Assembly (NCBI GenBank): GCA_947458275.1
Contig: CANGYR010000001.1
Span: forward strand, 248,001-312,000
Source of the DNA: Chitinophagaceae bacterium
GTDB lineage: Bacteria; Bacteroidota; Bacteroidia; Chitinophagales; Chitinophagaceae
DNA: 64,000 bases
Reading direction: 5' to 3'
Position numbers and translations under genes: made by a program. Below the pieces are notes generated by a model that was given only the letters and a program-made list of their open reading frames with translations, was not told where the DNA came from and did not search any database. Shown piece after piece: positions 1-9,088 of the stretch; within the stretch, counting starts at the first letter, position 1, and every line of letters begins with the position of its first letter.

Positions 1-988
1 CGGTAAGTATGATTCCTCCATTGAGCATTCTGCTGTCCAAGCCAACTTGCTTCAAATGATAGGAAATAAAATCAAGAATTTCGCTCATTCTCGCCTGGAT
101 AATATTAGCCAGATTTTTAACAGAAATCTGACGAGGAGCCATCCCTCTCAATCCAGGTATTGTAATGAAAACATTAGATTTTGCTTCATCGCTCAATGCA
201 CTTCCAAACTGAACTTTCATTGCCTCAGCATGCGTTTTTAAAACACCCAGACCTGCTTTGATGTCATTGGTGATGTTTTCACCTCCAAACGGAATAACTG
301 CAGTGTATCTCAATACACCCTCATAAAATACTGCCAGATCGGTAGTACCACCACCAATATCCACAATGGCTACCCCTGCTTCAAGATCCTGATCGGTCAT
401 AACAGCCGCTGCAGATGCAAGCGGTTGCAATACCAGGTCTTTTGATTTCAATCCTGACTTCTCCACGCTTCTATTGATATTGCGTATGGCATTTTTATCT
501 CCTGTAATGATATGGAAGTTAGCTCCAACTTTTACGCCCCTGCATCCAATAGGATTAGAAATGTTAGGGAAGTTGTCAATGGTAAAATGCTGAGGAATGA
601 CATCGATGATCTGGTCACTCATAGGAATATAAGTCCTGTACTGATCTTTCACCAAGCGCTCAATTTCATCATACCTGATTTCTTCATCATTGTCTCTTAC
701 AATATCTCCTCTTGTCTGCAAACTCTTTACGTGCTGACCGGCGATACCAACATACACCTCTTCAATTTTTAATGCAGGATTATCTTCATAACACTTGGCA
801 AGAGCCATTTCAATGGCTTTAATGGTCTGGTCAATGTTCAACACCATCCCATGCTGAACACCATTGCTGTTAGCCCTTCCAAAGCCAAGAATTTCTAATT
901 TGCCGTATTCGTTTTTACGACCGGCGATTGCTGCGATTTTTGTAGTGCCTATATCTAAGCCTACAATAATTGGATTTTCCTGATTCAT
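1..988 (-). CDS. ftsA: Cell division protein FtsA (3' end outside window)
   Basis: Actin-like ATPase that anchors FtsZ filaments to the inner membrane at the division site. About 329 codons are visible, starting at the ATG at 988-986; the C-terminal part, including any membrane-targeting helix, lies beyond the left edge. The N-terminus reads NQENPIIVGLDIGTTK, the actin-family phosphate-1 loop. Further in, VDIGGGTTDLAVF is the phosphate-2 loop. It follows ftsQ by 51 bp on the same strand as the last visible gene of the dcw cluster; ftsZ would be expected next. Identity is firm from motifs and position. Confidence 0.95.
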   Translation of the reverse strand, partial: MNQENPIIVGLDIGTTKIAAIAGRKNEYGKLEILGFGRANSNGVQHGMVLNIDQTIKAIEMALAKCYEDNPALKIEEVYVGIAGQHVKSLQTRGDIVRDNDEEIRYDEIERLVKDQYRTYIPMSDQIIDVIPQHFTIDNFPNISNPIGCRGVKVGANFHIITGDKNAIRNINRSVEKSGLKSKDLVLQPLASAAAVMTDQDLEAGVAIVDIGGGTTDLAVFYEGVLRYTAVIPFGGENITNDIKAGLGVLKTHAEAMKVQFGSALSDEAKSNVFITIPGLRGMAPRQISVKNLANIIQARMSEILDFISYHLKQVGLDSRMLNGGIILT

Positions 989-1039
989 AAATTGAGATTT
1001 GTATTTGTTTGTATGTTTTTGGTTTGTTAAATTTTATTT

Positions 1040-2233
1040 TTAATAGTCATTGTTTTTTACTTCCGGCTTAGATTTCTTTATCTCTTTTTTTTCGCCGGCC
1101 TTTTGTTTCACAACTGGTTTGCTTTTTTTATCCGCCACTTTTTCAGAACCATTTTGCTTTGGTTTGACCACTGGTTTATTCTTAAATTCTTTTGGCTTAA
1201 CCGGTACTGCCGTATTTATTACTGATTTTTTTTCAGGTAAGGTATTATTTGCCGGAGGAATAAATTTAGACTGAGCGGTATCTTCATCTCTTTCCAGCGA
1301 CTGCAGTATCATTGAAATATCTGTAGGGTTTTTATCGTTATCCTGCATAATATTTCTGCTGGAATCGGATGCACGTTTTGATGACGTTGCAGCGAGTACT
1401 TTTATATATTCGAGCGTACGCAAAGAATCAGCAATAACATCTTCTTTCCCCCTGATTTTAGCAATTACCTGACCCTTATACTGCAAATCAACCAGACTAT
1501 ATTTGCTTAACCCGCTTTGAGGAATTGCTTTTTTATAAAACAATTTGAGCTTATTGAATTTCAGCTGCATATCTCCCGCATCTCCAAACAATATAATCTG
1601 ATCGCCGATTTTCGGTATCATTTCATATTGTCTTAAAGGATTTATTGATATCTGTTCTATCAATGACATTAAAAAAGTATCTTTTTGTATACTCAAACTA
1701 ATTGACTTAATGTCATTTATCAAAGAACTGTCTGCTTTGGTCAATGCCGAAACCGACGCAGGAAAATCAGTAAACACAGGCACTCTCGCCACATGATTCT
1801 CACAAAGAGGCAAAATCATTTTTGTACTGTCTATATAAAAAGACTCACCTCCTTTTGTAAAAACTCTTGCTACGGGCTCTTTCTGATTTATGATAACCTG
1901 TAATTTTCCATTGTTATCAAAAAATATTTCAGCTTTGGAAATCCACATTATCTTTTTCAAATTCTTTTCAATAGCGAAAAGATTGAATTCCTTTGTAGGT
2001 TTACCGATAATAAGATTCCCGTTTGCTCTATTTATAATGGCAATTACATCCTGTTTGTCAATAAAAAAGTTATCCCCGCCTCCTGCCAGCTGAATATCAA
2101 TGCCTGTGCAGGTTTTAGTGTCTCTTTTTTCTATTGCCGCAACAAGCAACACCACCGACAATATTCCAACAAGTACCCATATACTTGTAAAAAGTATTTT
2201 TTTCCAGTTAAAATCTTTCGTGCTTTTAAGCAT
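1040..2233 (-). CDS. ftsQ: Cell division protein FtsQ
   Basis: Bitopic inner-membrane divisome protein linking early and late division proteins in the periplasm. A short cytoplasmic N-terminus is followed by one membrane segment (about residues 13-32), then a POTRA-like region and the FtsQ domain. At 397 residues it is longer than the E. coli protein (276). The excess is a disordered C-terminal tail with about 20 lysines in its last ~68 residues and repeated KPVVK/KPK motifs, which would be periplasmic. It sits 10 bp after murC in the dcw operon. The assignment rests on position, topology and overall character, since FtsQ sequences diverge strongly. Confidence 0.88.
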   Translation of the reverse strand: MLKSTKDFNWKKILFTSIWVLVGILSVVLLVAAIEKRDTKTCTGIDIQLAGGGDNFFIDKQDVIAIINRANGNLIIGKPTKEFNLFAIEKNLKKIMWISKAEIFFDNNGKLQVIINQKEPVARVFTKGGESFYIDSTKMILPLCENHVARVPVFTDFPASVSALTKADSSLINDIKSISLSIQKDTFLMSLIEQISINPLRQYEMIPKIGDQIILFGDAGDMQLKFNKLKLFYKKAIPQSGLSKYSLVDLQYKGQVIAKIRGKEDVIADSLRTLEYIKVLAATSSKRASDSSRNIMQDNDKNPTDISMILQSLERDEDTAQSKFIPPANNTLPEKKSVINTAVPVKPKEFKNKPVVKPKQNGSEKVADKKSKPVVKQKAGEKKEIKKSKPEVKNNDY

Positions 2234-2243
2234 TTTAAATCAA

Positions 2244-3656
2244 TTAATTTCCTTTAAGTATTTTACTAAGCGGATTAATCATCGCATCTATATCTCCGGC
2301 CCCCGATGTAAGCAGCACCTCAATTTCATTATTACTGTTTTTTATTTTTATCAAATCCATCAGCTCCTCTTTTGAGCAAACCCTGGCTTTTTTAGTATCC
2401 ATTTTAGATGCTATCAGATTGCTGCTCACTCCTTCTATGGGCTTTTCTCTTGCCGGATAAATTGGCAACAGAAAAACCTCATCAGCAAGATTCAATGCCT
2501 CTGCAAAACCATCCGCAAAATCCCTCGTTCTGCTATACAGATGAGGCTGAAAAACAATCGTGCATTTTTTTTCAGGGAATATATTTTTTGTTCCCTCAAT
2601 TAATGCAGTCAATTCCTTCGGATGATGTGCATAGTCATCTATCATTATCAAAGAACCTGTATTCACTATATACTCAAATCGCCTCTTCACGCCTCTAAAT
2701 GCCGCAACTGCATTTTTAATCTTTTCATCACTCACTCCTATCTGTTTTACAGCAGCAATGGCTGCTATCATATTCTCTATATTGTGCAACCCGCCCATAT
2801 TCAGCTCGATATGGCTAATTGTATGGTCTTCTAGAACAGCATCAAAAAAATACACTCCATTTTTATTGACGATGTTCTTTGCATAGCAGTCTGACAATTC
2901 ATTATTCAGACTGTACGTTTTTTTTCTTTCAGTCTTGAATTGACTGCTCAACCCGTATTTACTTATAAGCAATCCTCCCGGCTTCACTTTTGATGAAAAT
3001 TCAACAAAAGCGTCATGAAAATTTTGCTCCGTTTCGTAAATATCCAGATGGTCGGGGTCCATTGCTGTAATTACAGCCACATCAGGACTTAATTTCAAAA
3101 AACTTCTGTCGTACTCATCGGCTTCAACAACTGAAATATTCTTCTCACTGCTCCAGAAATTGGTGCCATAGTTTGAAGAAATACCTCCCAGGAAAGCATT
3201 GCATCCTGTGTCACTGTGACGCAGTATATGCGCAATCATTGTACTGGTAGTCGTTTTACCATGGGTACCCGCAACACAAACATTAAAAGAACTACGGGTA
3301 ATCAACCCCAACACTTCACTCCTCTTCAATACAGCATATCCATTCGCTAAAAGATATTTCAACTCATTGTGATCAGCAGAAATCGCAGGAGTGTACACCG
3401 CGAAATCCGCATTTTTATCAATCAGATCAACATCATCTTCAAAATGCACTTCTATTCCCTCCGATTGTAACTGCCTTGTTAAAACTGTTTCGGTTTTATC
3501 ATAACCTGAAACTTTCACTCCTCTGCTTTTAAAATATCTTGCCAGTGCACTCATTCCAATGCCCCCAATGCCTAAAAAATAGACTGACAATCCATCAGTG
3601 GAATCTTTTGAAAGCTTTTCAATGAACTGTTCAATATTTTTGTTGTTCTCACTCAT
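2244..3656 (-). CDS. murC: UDP-N-acetylmuramate--L-alanine ligase
   Basis: Cytoplasmic ATP-dependent ligase adding L-alanine to UDP-MurNAc, the first amino-acid step of peptidoglycan precursor synthesis. It has 470 residues, normal for the family. The N-terminal Rossmann-like UDP-binding domain begins with the glycine-rich FLGIGGIGMSALA (about 27-39). The Mur ligase P-loop GTHGKTT is at 130-136, followed by central and C-terminal Mur ligase domains (VVEADEYDRSF, IDDYAHHPKE). The start overlaps the end of murG by 4 bp, implying translational coupling in the dcw operon. Confidence 0.97.
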   Translation of the reverse strand: MSENNKNIEQFIEKLSKDSTDGLSVYFLGIGGIGMSALARYFKSRGVKVSGYDKTETVLTRQLQSEGIEVHFEDDVDLIDKNADFAVYTPAISADHNELKYLLANGYAVLKRSEVLGLITRSSFNVCVAGTHGKTTTSTMIAHILRHSDTGCNAFLGGISSNYGTNFWSSEKNISVVEADEYDRSFLKLSPDVAVITAMDPDHLDIYETEQNFHDAFVEFSSKVKPGGLLISKYGLSSQFKTERKKTYSLNNELSDCYAKNIVNKNGVYFFDAVLEDHTISHIELNMGGLHNIENMIAAIAAVKQIGVSDEKIKNAVAAFRGVKRRFEYIVNTGSLIMIDDYAHHPKELTALIEGTKNIFPEKKCTIVFQPHLYSRTRDFADGFAEALNLADEVFLLPIYPAREKPIEGVSSNLIASKMDTKKARVCSKEELMDLIKIKNSNNEIEVLLTSGAGDIDAMINPLSKILKGN

Positions 3657-4774
3657 TCTATAGATTTCAGTATCTCTTCTGCTATTATTTTATCTGCATC
3701 AAAAACACCCAGCGTTTTTATATTTTTTGTCAGCTTTCCCTGAAGCAATTGATTTGATGACAATTCAATCAATGCCGGCACCAGTTTTTCGTTTGCCAGC
3801 TTATCCTCTACCATCAAAGCTGCTTCTTTCTGTACAAGGTTTTGAGCATTTGCTGTCTGATGATCTTCGGCAGCAAATGGATATGGAACAAATACCACCG
3901 GCTTTGCCACTATACTCAATTCAGCTACAGACATCGCTCCGCTTCGGCTTATCACATAATCAGCAGCAGCATAGCCATAATTCATGTCGGCAATAAAATC
4001 TGTTACATAAACATTTTTCATTCCCTCGCACCTGGCTTTTGCCTTATCCAGATAAAGCTTTCCCGTTTGCCAGATTAACTGCAATCCTTTATCAAGAATG
4101 AGACGCAGGTCTTTATCCACCGCTTCGTTGATACTTTTGGCGCCAAGGCTTCCTCCGATGCATAAGATTGTTTTGGCTGAAGTATTCAGACCAAAAAATT
4201 TCATGGCATCTTCTTTGCTAATAACATTATGAACAATACTGTTCCTTACCGGATTTCCTGTTACAACAATTTTTTGATTTGGAAAAAATTTCTCCATTCC
4301 GCCTGAAGCAGTAAAAATCTTTCTTGCTTTTTTTCCAAGAAGTATGTTCGATTTGCCTGCAAATGAATTAGACTCATGAATAAACGTTGAAATACCTTTT
4401 GACTGGGCATATCTCAACACCGGAAAACTAGAGTAACCACCCACACCAATAACAGCATCCGGCTTGAATTCATTCATAATTCTTGATACCTGAAAAAAAC
4501 TTTTAATCAGCTTCACAGGCAATCCGATATTTTTTATCAAAGAACTTCTGTTAAAACCCGCTATAGTCAGTCCCTCTATCTTATATCCCGCCTGCGGCAC
4601 TTTTTCCATTTCCATTTTTCCTTTTGCCCCAACAAAAAGAAAAATTGCATCAGGAGAAATTTTCTTCAGTGCATTTGCGATGGCAATTGCAGGAAAAATA
4701 TGTCCACCGGTTCCCCCGCCGGCTATAATAAATCTTTTACCACTTATTTTATTTTCATCACGGCTCATCAACAC
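3653..4774 (-). CDS. murG: Lipid II synthase: UDP-GlcNAc--undecaprenyl-PP-MurNAc-pentapeptide transferase
   Basis: Peripheral inner-membrane GT-B glycosyltransferase that converts lipid I to lipid II by adding GlcNAc. At 373 residues it matches the family. The N-terminal GGGTGGHIFPAIAIA loop (about 19-33) is diagnostic, and VIGVGGYSSFPVL follows. The C-terminal donor-site region includes GGSLGAKSINEAV and SRSGAMSVAEL. It overlaps murC at its 3' end and starts 7 bp after ftsW. The start could be Met1 or Met3 (MLMSRDENK). Confidence 0.96.
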   Translation of the reverse strand: MLMSRDENKISGKRFIIAGGGTGGHIFPAIAIANALKKISPDAIFLFVGAKGKMEMEKVPQAGYKIEGLTIAGFNRSSLIKNIGLPVKLIKSFFQVSRIMNEFKPDAVIGVGGYSSFPVLRYAQSKGISTFIHESNSFAGKSNILLGKKARKIFTASGGMEKFFPNQKIVVTGNPVRNSIVHNVISKEDAMKFFGLNTSAKTILCIGGSLGAKSINEAVDKDLRLILDKGLQLIWQTGKLYLDKAKARCEGMKNVYVTDFIADMNYGYAAADYVISRSGAMSVAELSIVAKPVVFVPYPFAAEDHQTANAQNLVQKEAALMVEDKLANEKLVPALIELSSNQLLQGKLTKNIKTLGVFDADKIIAEEILKSIE

Positions 4775-4781
4775 ATTTTAT

Positions 4782-6101
4782 TTAAGCGCTTAATACTTCA
4801 CTGTCGCTAATATTTTCTTTTTGCATCCCTTCCTGTTGTTCAACATTTCTCGATACACTTAAAATGATACCAATAGAGAGGCATGTAAATAAAAAACTGC
4901 TACCACCCATACTCACCAACGGAAGTGTAACGCCGGTATTGGGAAACAATCCTACATTCACACCCATATTCACTATTGCCTGCGTTGTAAGTGTGAAGCC
5001 CAGTGCCAAAGCAAGGAAAGCGCCAAAGGCATAGGGGCTCTTACGGCATATACGTATACACCGGAATAAAAACACCAAATAAATAAACAAAATGAAGGCG
5101 GCGCCAAACAACCCATACTCTTCAATAATGATTACATAAATAAAATCACTGTAACAGTGTGGGAGAAAATTCCTCTGAACACTATTACCCGGCCCCATAC
5201 CAAAAATGCCGCCATTGGCAATAGCTATCTTGGCCTGATTGGTCTGATAAAGCTTTTCATTATCATCTTCTTTTTTACTGTATAAAAAAGTCTGTATTCT
5301 GCTGATCCAGGTTGGAATTCTTTTCACTGCCAGAAAAGCCGGAATTTTCTTTGACTCATGCTTCTCTTTATCATACGTCGATACAGCTACACTTACGAGC
5401 ATTGCAATCGGTATCATAGCAAAGGCAACAAGTATAAGTATGTGCTTTATACTAACTCTTCCAATAAACATCAGCAAAATACTTGTCCCGCCAATTAAGA
5501 GTGCGGTAGACAGATTAGCCGGTGCTATCAAAGCGCAGATTGCCAGAACAGGCAATACAATGGGCAAAAATCCTTTTTTAAAATCCTTGATGACTTCCTG
5601 TTTTTTACTCAGCAAACGACTTAAATACATAAACAATGCCAGCTTTGCCAAATCAGAAGTCTGGAAAGTCATATTCAATACAGGCAGTTTAATCCATCTG
5701 CTTCCGGAATTCAATTCAACACCAAACATCAATGTAAAAAATAACAGCGGAAGGGAAATTAAGAACAGTACCAGTGCAACTTTTGAATATATGGTATAAT
5801 TGATTCTGTGAGCAAAATAAATAATCACCAGACCAAGAACAATGAAAGCGAGTTGCTTAAACAAATAACTTTCATTACTCTTACTTAATCTATAAGCCAG
5901 AGATCCTGTGCTGCTGTATACCAACAACAAGCTGCCAAGTGTAAGTATAATCACAATAGCCCAAATTACTTTATCGCCTTTTGTTTTATTGACAATATTC
6001 TGACTTACATCACCAAAATTTTTGAATGGTGAACCCATTGCGCTTCCTCCTGCATCAACAGTGGCTGCGTCTCTTTTAAATATGGATGTAAAGTCAGGCA
6101 T
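4782..6101 (-). CDS. ftsW: Septal peptidoglycan glycosyltransferase FtsW
   Basis: Polytopic SEDS-family lipid II polymerase acting with the septal transpeptidase FtsI. About 439 residues with roughly ten hydrophobic segments. SEDS signatures include SGSRWIKLPVLNMTFQTSD (the periplasmic loop and following helix) and, near the C-terminus, TGVTLPLVSMGGSSFLF. A cytoplasmic N-terminal extension of ~45 residues precedes the first membrane segment. Position between murD and murG supports FtsW rather than RodA. The internal KKEDDNEKLYQTNQAKIAIANGG region is the typical loop before the catalytic helices. Confidence 0.95.
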   Translation of the reverse strand: MPDFTSIFKRDAATVDAGGSAMGSPFKNFGDVSQNIVNKTKGDKVIWAIVIILTLGSLLLVYSSTGSLAYRLSKSNESYLFKQLAFIVLGLVIIYFAHRINYTIYSKVALVLFLISLPLLFFTLMFGVELNSGSRWIKLPVLNMTFQTSDLAKLALFMYLSRLLSKKQEVIKDFKKGFLPIVLPVLAICALIAPANLSTALLIGGTSILLMFIGRVSIKHILILVAFAMIPIAMLVSVAVSTYDKEKHESKKIPAFLAVKRIPTWISRIQTFLYSKKEDDNEKLYQTNQAKIAIANGGIFGMGPGNSVQRNFLPHCYSDFIYVIIIEEYGLFGAAFILFIYLVFLFRCIRICRKSPYAFGAFLALALGFTLTTQAIVNMGVNVGLFPNTGVTLPLVSMGGSSFLFTCLSIGIILSVSRNVEQQEGMQKENISDSEVLSA

Positions 6102-6117
6102 TGAAAAATATTTCTAG

Positions 6118-7458
6118 TTATAAATTTTTTACCGCTTGCTTAAACTGCTTTCCTCTGTCTTCATAATTCTTAAACAAATCAAAACTTGCACAGGCCGGAC
6201 TGAGCAATACCACATCTCCTTTCTCAGAAAAGTGAAAAGAAGTATTTACGGCATCCGCCATAGTGTCTGTATTCACCATAATCGGAACGATATCTGTAAA
6301 AGCTTCATTTATCTTTGAATTATCTGTACCCAAACATATAATTGCCTTCACTTTATCTCTTACCAGATCTTTGAGCAATTCATAATCGTTGCCCTTATCT
6401 ACTCCGCCCAGAATAAGAATTACAGGTTTCTTCATGCTCTCCAATGCAAACCATGTGCTGTTGATATTAGTAGCCTTGCTGTCATTAATAAATTCCACAT
6501 TTTTAATATTTGCCACATGTTCCATCCTGTGCTCCAAACTTTCAAAAGATTGAAGCGCTTCTCTGATTTTATCCTTACGTATATCAATTGCCGTAGCAGC
6601 CAGACTAGCAGCCATACTGTTGTATTGATTGTGCTTTCCTTTGATAGCAAAATCTTCAATACTCATTCTCATTTCTTCATTTTTCCATTTAAGGTGCATT
6701 TGCGCATTAGTTAAATACGCACCTTGTGGCAATTCTCTACTCATAGTAATGGGAGCTTGGGTTGATTTAATGGGATATTTCGATATACTCTTTAGTGTTA
6801 ATGGATCATCCAGGTTATAAATGAAAACATCACTCTGCTGCTGATTCTCTATGATTCTGAATTTACTGGATATATAGTTTTCTATTTTGTATTCGTACCT
6901 GTCTAAATGATCTTCAGTAATGTTTGTCAATACTGCCACATCCGGTCTGAAGCTAATGATGTCATCCAATTGGAAAGAACTTATTTCAACAACATAAATC
7001 GACTTAGGATTTTCCGCGACTTGCCTTGCAAATGAATATCCAATATTTCCTACCATAGCACAATTTGTTTGCGCATGCTTACATATATGATAAGTCAGTG
7101 CCGTGGTAGTGGTTTTACCGTTGCTGCCGGTAATTGCTATCACTTTACTGTCTCCTTTATATCTGTAGGCAAATTCAATTTCGCTTATGATAGAAATATT
7201 ATGTTTTCTTATTTTCTGAACTATCGCTGATTTTTCAGGTATACCCGGACTTTTAATCACCTCTGTTGCATTCAGAATACTGCTCTCGGTATGCAACCCT
7301 TCTTCAAACAGAATGGACAGTTTCAGTAATTCGGATTTGTAATTTTCACTTATTGCTCCTGCATCGCTCACGAATACATCATACCCTTGCTTTTGAGCAA
7401 GAATAGCCGCGCCTACACCACTTTCTCCGGCACCTAATATGACTACTCGTTTATTCAT
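6118..7458 (-). CDS. murD: UDP-N-acetylmuramoylalanine--D-glutamate ligase
   Basis: Cytoplasmic Mur ligase adding D-glutamate to UDP-MurNAc-L-Ala. It has 446 residues with an N-terminal Rossmann motif (VVILGAGESGVGAAILA, about 5-21), the P-loop GSNGKTT at 111-117, the ITEDHLDRYEY core motif and a C-terminal domain ending in the SPACASFDLFKNYEDRG block characteristic of MurD. It lies 16 bp upstream of ftsW. Unlike the rest of the cluster, 285 bp separate it from the preceding gene mraY, so it may have its own promoter or a processed transcript. Confidence 0.97.
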   Translation of the reverse strand: MNKRVVILGAGESGVGAAILAQKQGYDVFVSDAGAISENYKSELLKLSILFEEGLHTESSILNATEVIKSPGIPEKSAIVQKIRKHNISIISEIEFAYRYKGDSKVIAITGSNGKTTTTALTYHICKHAQTNCAMVGNIGYSFARQVAENPKSIYVVEISSFQLDDIISFRPDVAVLTNITEDHLDRYEYKIENYISSKFRIIENQQQSDVFIYNLDDPLTLKSISKYPIKSTQAPITMSRELPQGAYLTNAQMHLKWKNEEMRMSIEDFAIKGKHNQYNSMAASLAATAIDIRKDKIREALQSFESLEHRMEHVANIKNVEFINDSKATNINSTWFALESMKKPVILILGGVDKGNDYELLKDLVRDKVKAIICLGTDNSKINEAFTDIVPIMVNTDTMADAVNTSFHFSEKGDVVLLSPACASFDLFKNYEDRGKQFKQAVKNL

Positions 7459-7559
7459 GAAAACGCAATACTTTAAAAAATTACAACGTGGTCTTTAGGA
7501 TTTTCGATAGGATTGGCTTTAAGAGAAGCAACAGCTCTCTTTCAGTCAGTGATAATGGA

Positions 7560-7679
7560 TAAAAATGGTTCTTCAATGGTATTGATATTTACAGGACAAC
7601 ATACTTCTATAAATCATAAAAGAGTAACTGTTGATCTAACTGCAAACGCACTCAATACAGATTAAAAATGGTTCTTCAA
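7560..7679 (+). repeat. 17-bp direct repeat pair in the mraY-murD gap
   Basis: The 17-mer TAAAAATGGTTCTTCAA occurs at 7560-7576 and again at 7663-7679, 103 bp apart. The gap 7459-7743 is the only long intergenic stretch inside the dcw cluster. On the plus strand an open frame runs from 7477 to a TAA at 7663-7665, with its first ATG at 7555; the encoded peptide resembles no family I recognise. The repeat could be the scar of a duplication or of a lost element. Seen directly; origin is inference. Confidence 0.6.
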
Positions 7680-7707
7680 AAGCATAGAATTTAATGGGTA
7701 TTATAGT

Positions 7708-7740
7708 TTTTAATGAGGCAGTTAACCACCTTCATTAAAA
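7708..7740 (-). terminator. Possible hairpin just after mraY
   Basis: TTTAATGAGG and CCTTCATTAAA form an imperfect inverted repeat (one bulged base) 4 bp past the mraY stop codon. On the minus strand it would fold into a stem of about 11 bp with a ~10-nt loop, followed by AT-rich sequence but no clean T-tract. It may act as a weak terminator, attenuator or processing site between mraY and murD. Confidence 0.35.
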
Positions 7741-7743
7741 GGG

Positions 7744-9042
7744 CTATCTAATTTTTAAAGTAACAATCGCCAGTGCCACACTCAAAATCGTAACAATCCA
7801 AAATCTGACGGCAATCTTACTTTCATGAAAACCTTTTTTCTGATAATGATGATGCAAAGGGCTCATCAGAAACACCCTTCTGCCCTCACCATATTTTTTC
7901 TTGGTGTACTTGAAATAACTCACCTGAATCACCACACTTAAATTTTCTATCAAAAACACCATACAGAAAATAGGAATCAATAATTCTTTTCTCACAATGA
8001 TTGCCAGTGCCGCAATGATACCTCCCAGTGCCAAACTTCCGGTATCACCCATAAAAACCTGTGCCGGATAGGAATTGTACCATAAAAATCCAATACAGGC
8101 ACCTACCAACGCCGCAATAAAAATTGACAACTCTCCCAGATTTGGTATGTACATGATGTTCAGGTATTCGGCAAACTTTATATTACCGCTTACGTAAGCA
8201 AAAATGCCCAGGCATATTCCGATGATTGCGCTCACTCCTGTTGCCAATCCATCCAATCCGTCTGTGATATTGGCGCCATTTGAAACTGCCGTTACAATAA
8301 AAATCACAATCAGGATATACACGATATAGCTGTAATCTTCCAGACTCTTAGGTAATAAACGGGCGTAATTAAATTCATGCCCTTTAACAAATGGAATGGT
8401 AGTAATCACATTCTTTGCATCTGTGAAAACTCTTTTCTTTCCGTCAACATTTACCGTATCATATTTAATCTTCTGCCCTTTTTCATTGTAAACATGAACA
8501 TCCGCATTTCTGACAACCTCTCTCTTTACAACTACATTCTGATTAAAATAAAGTGTAGCTCCCACAATAATCCCCAACATCACTTGTCCAAAAATTTTGA
8601 ACCTACCGGCTAAACCATCACTGTCTGATTTTTTATATTCTACTCCTTTTTGCTTGGCAATTCTTTTGGCTCTTATTTTTAAATAATCGTCTATAAAACC
8701 AATTGCACCCAGCCAAACTGTACATAACAACATTAATCTTATGTACACCTTATCTAAATTAGCCAGCAATAAAGTAGGAATAATGATGGCCAGTATGATA
8801 ATAATCCCTCCCATGGTTGGCGTACCCTTCTTTTGCTGCTCTCCTGCCAATCCCAGATCTCTGACCGTTTCACCTAATTGCTTTCTTTGTAAAAGATTGA
8901 TGATTTTTTTTCCGTAAATCAAAGTGATTGTCAAAGAAAAAATCAATGCAAGCATCACCCTGAAACTAATGAACTGAAAAAGACCAGATCCCGCAAAACG
9001 GTATCCTTCTTTTGTCAGCCATTGAAATAAATGATAGAGCAT
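7744..9042 (-). CDS. mraY: Phospho-MurNAc-pentapeptide translocase MraY
   Basis: Polytopic inner-membrane enzyme transferring phospho-MurNAc-pentapeptide to undecaprenyl phosphate to make lipid I. The protein is 432 residues against about 360 in E. coli. The extra length is a periplasmic loop after the third or fourth membrane segment ([19 protein letters not shown] region), as usual in Bacteroidetes. Family motifs include [20 protein letters not shown] (metal-binding aspartates), [15 protein letters not shown] and [11 protein letters not shown]. It lies 46 bp downstream of murE and is followed by the unusual 285-bp gap. Confidence 0.97.
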   Translation of the reverse strand: MLYHLFQWLTKEGYRFAGSGLFQFISFRVMLALIFSLTITLIYGKKIINLLQRKQLGETVRDLGLAGEQQKKGTPTMGGIIIILAIIIPTLLLANLDKVYIRLMLLCTVWLGAIGFIDDYLKIRAKRIAKQKGVEYKKSDSDGLAGRFKIFGQVMLGIIVGATLYFNQNVVVKREVVRNADVHVYNEKGQKIKYDTVNVDGKKRVFTDAKNVITTIPFVKGHEFNYARLLPKSLEDYSYIVYILIVIFIVTAVSNGANITDGLDGLATGVSAIIGICLGIFAYVSGNIKFAEYLNIMYIPNLGELSIFIAALVGACIGFLWYNSYPAQVFMGDTGSLALGGIIAALAIIVRKELLIPIFCMVFLIENLSVVIQVSYFKYTKKKYGEGRRVFLMSPLHHHYQKKGFHESKIAVRFWIVTILSVALAIVTLKIR

Positions 9043-9088
9043 CTGATTTTCTTTTTATTTAAACAATCGTTTTATATAAGGTCGACTT

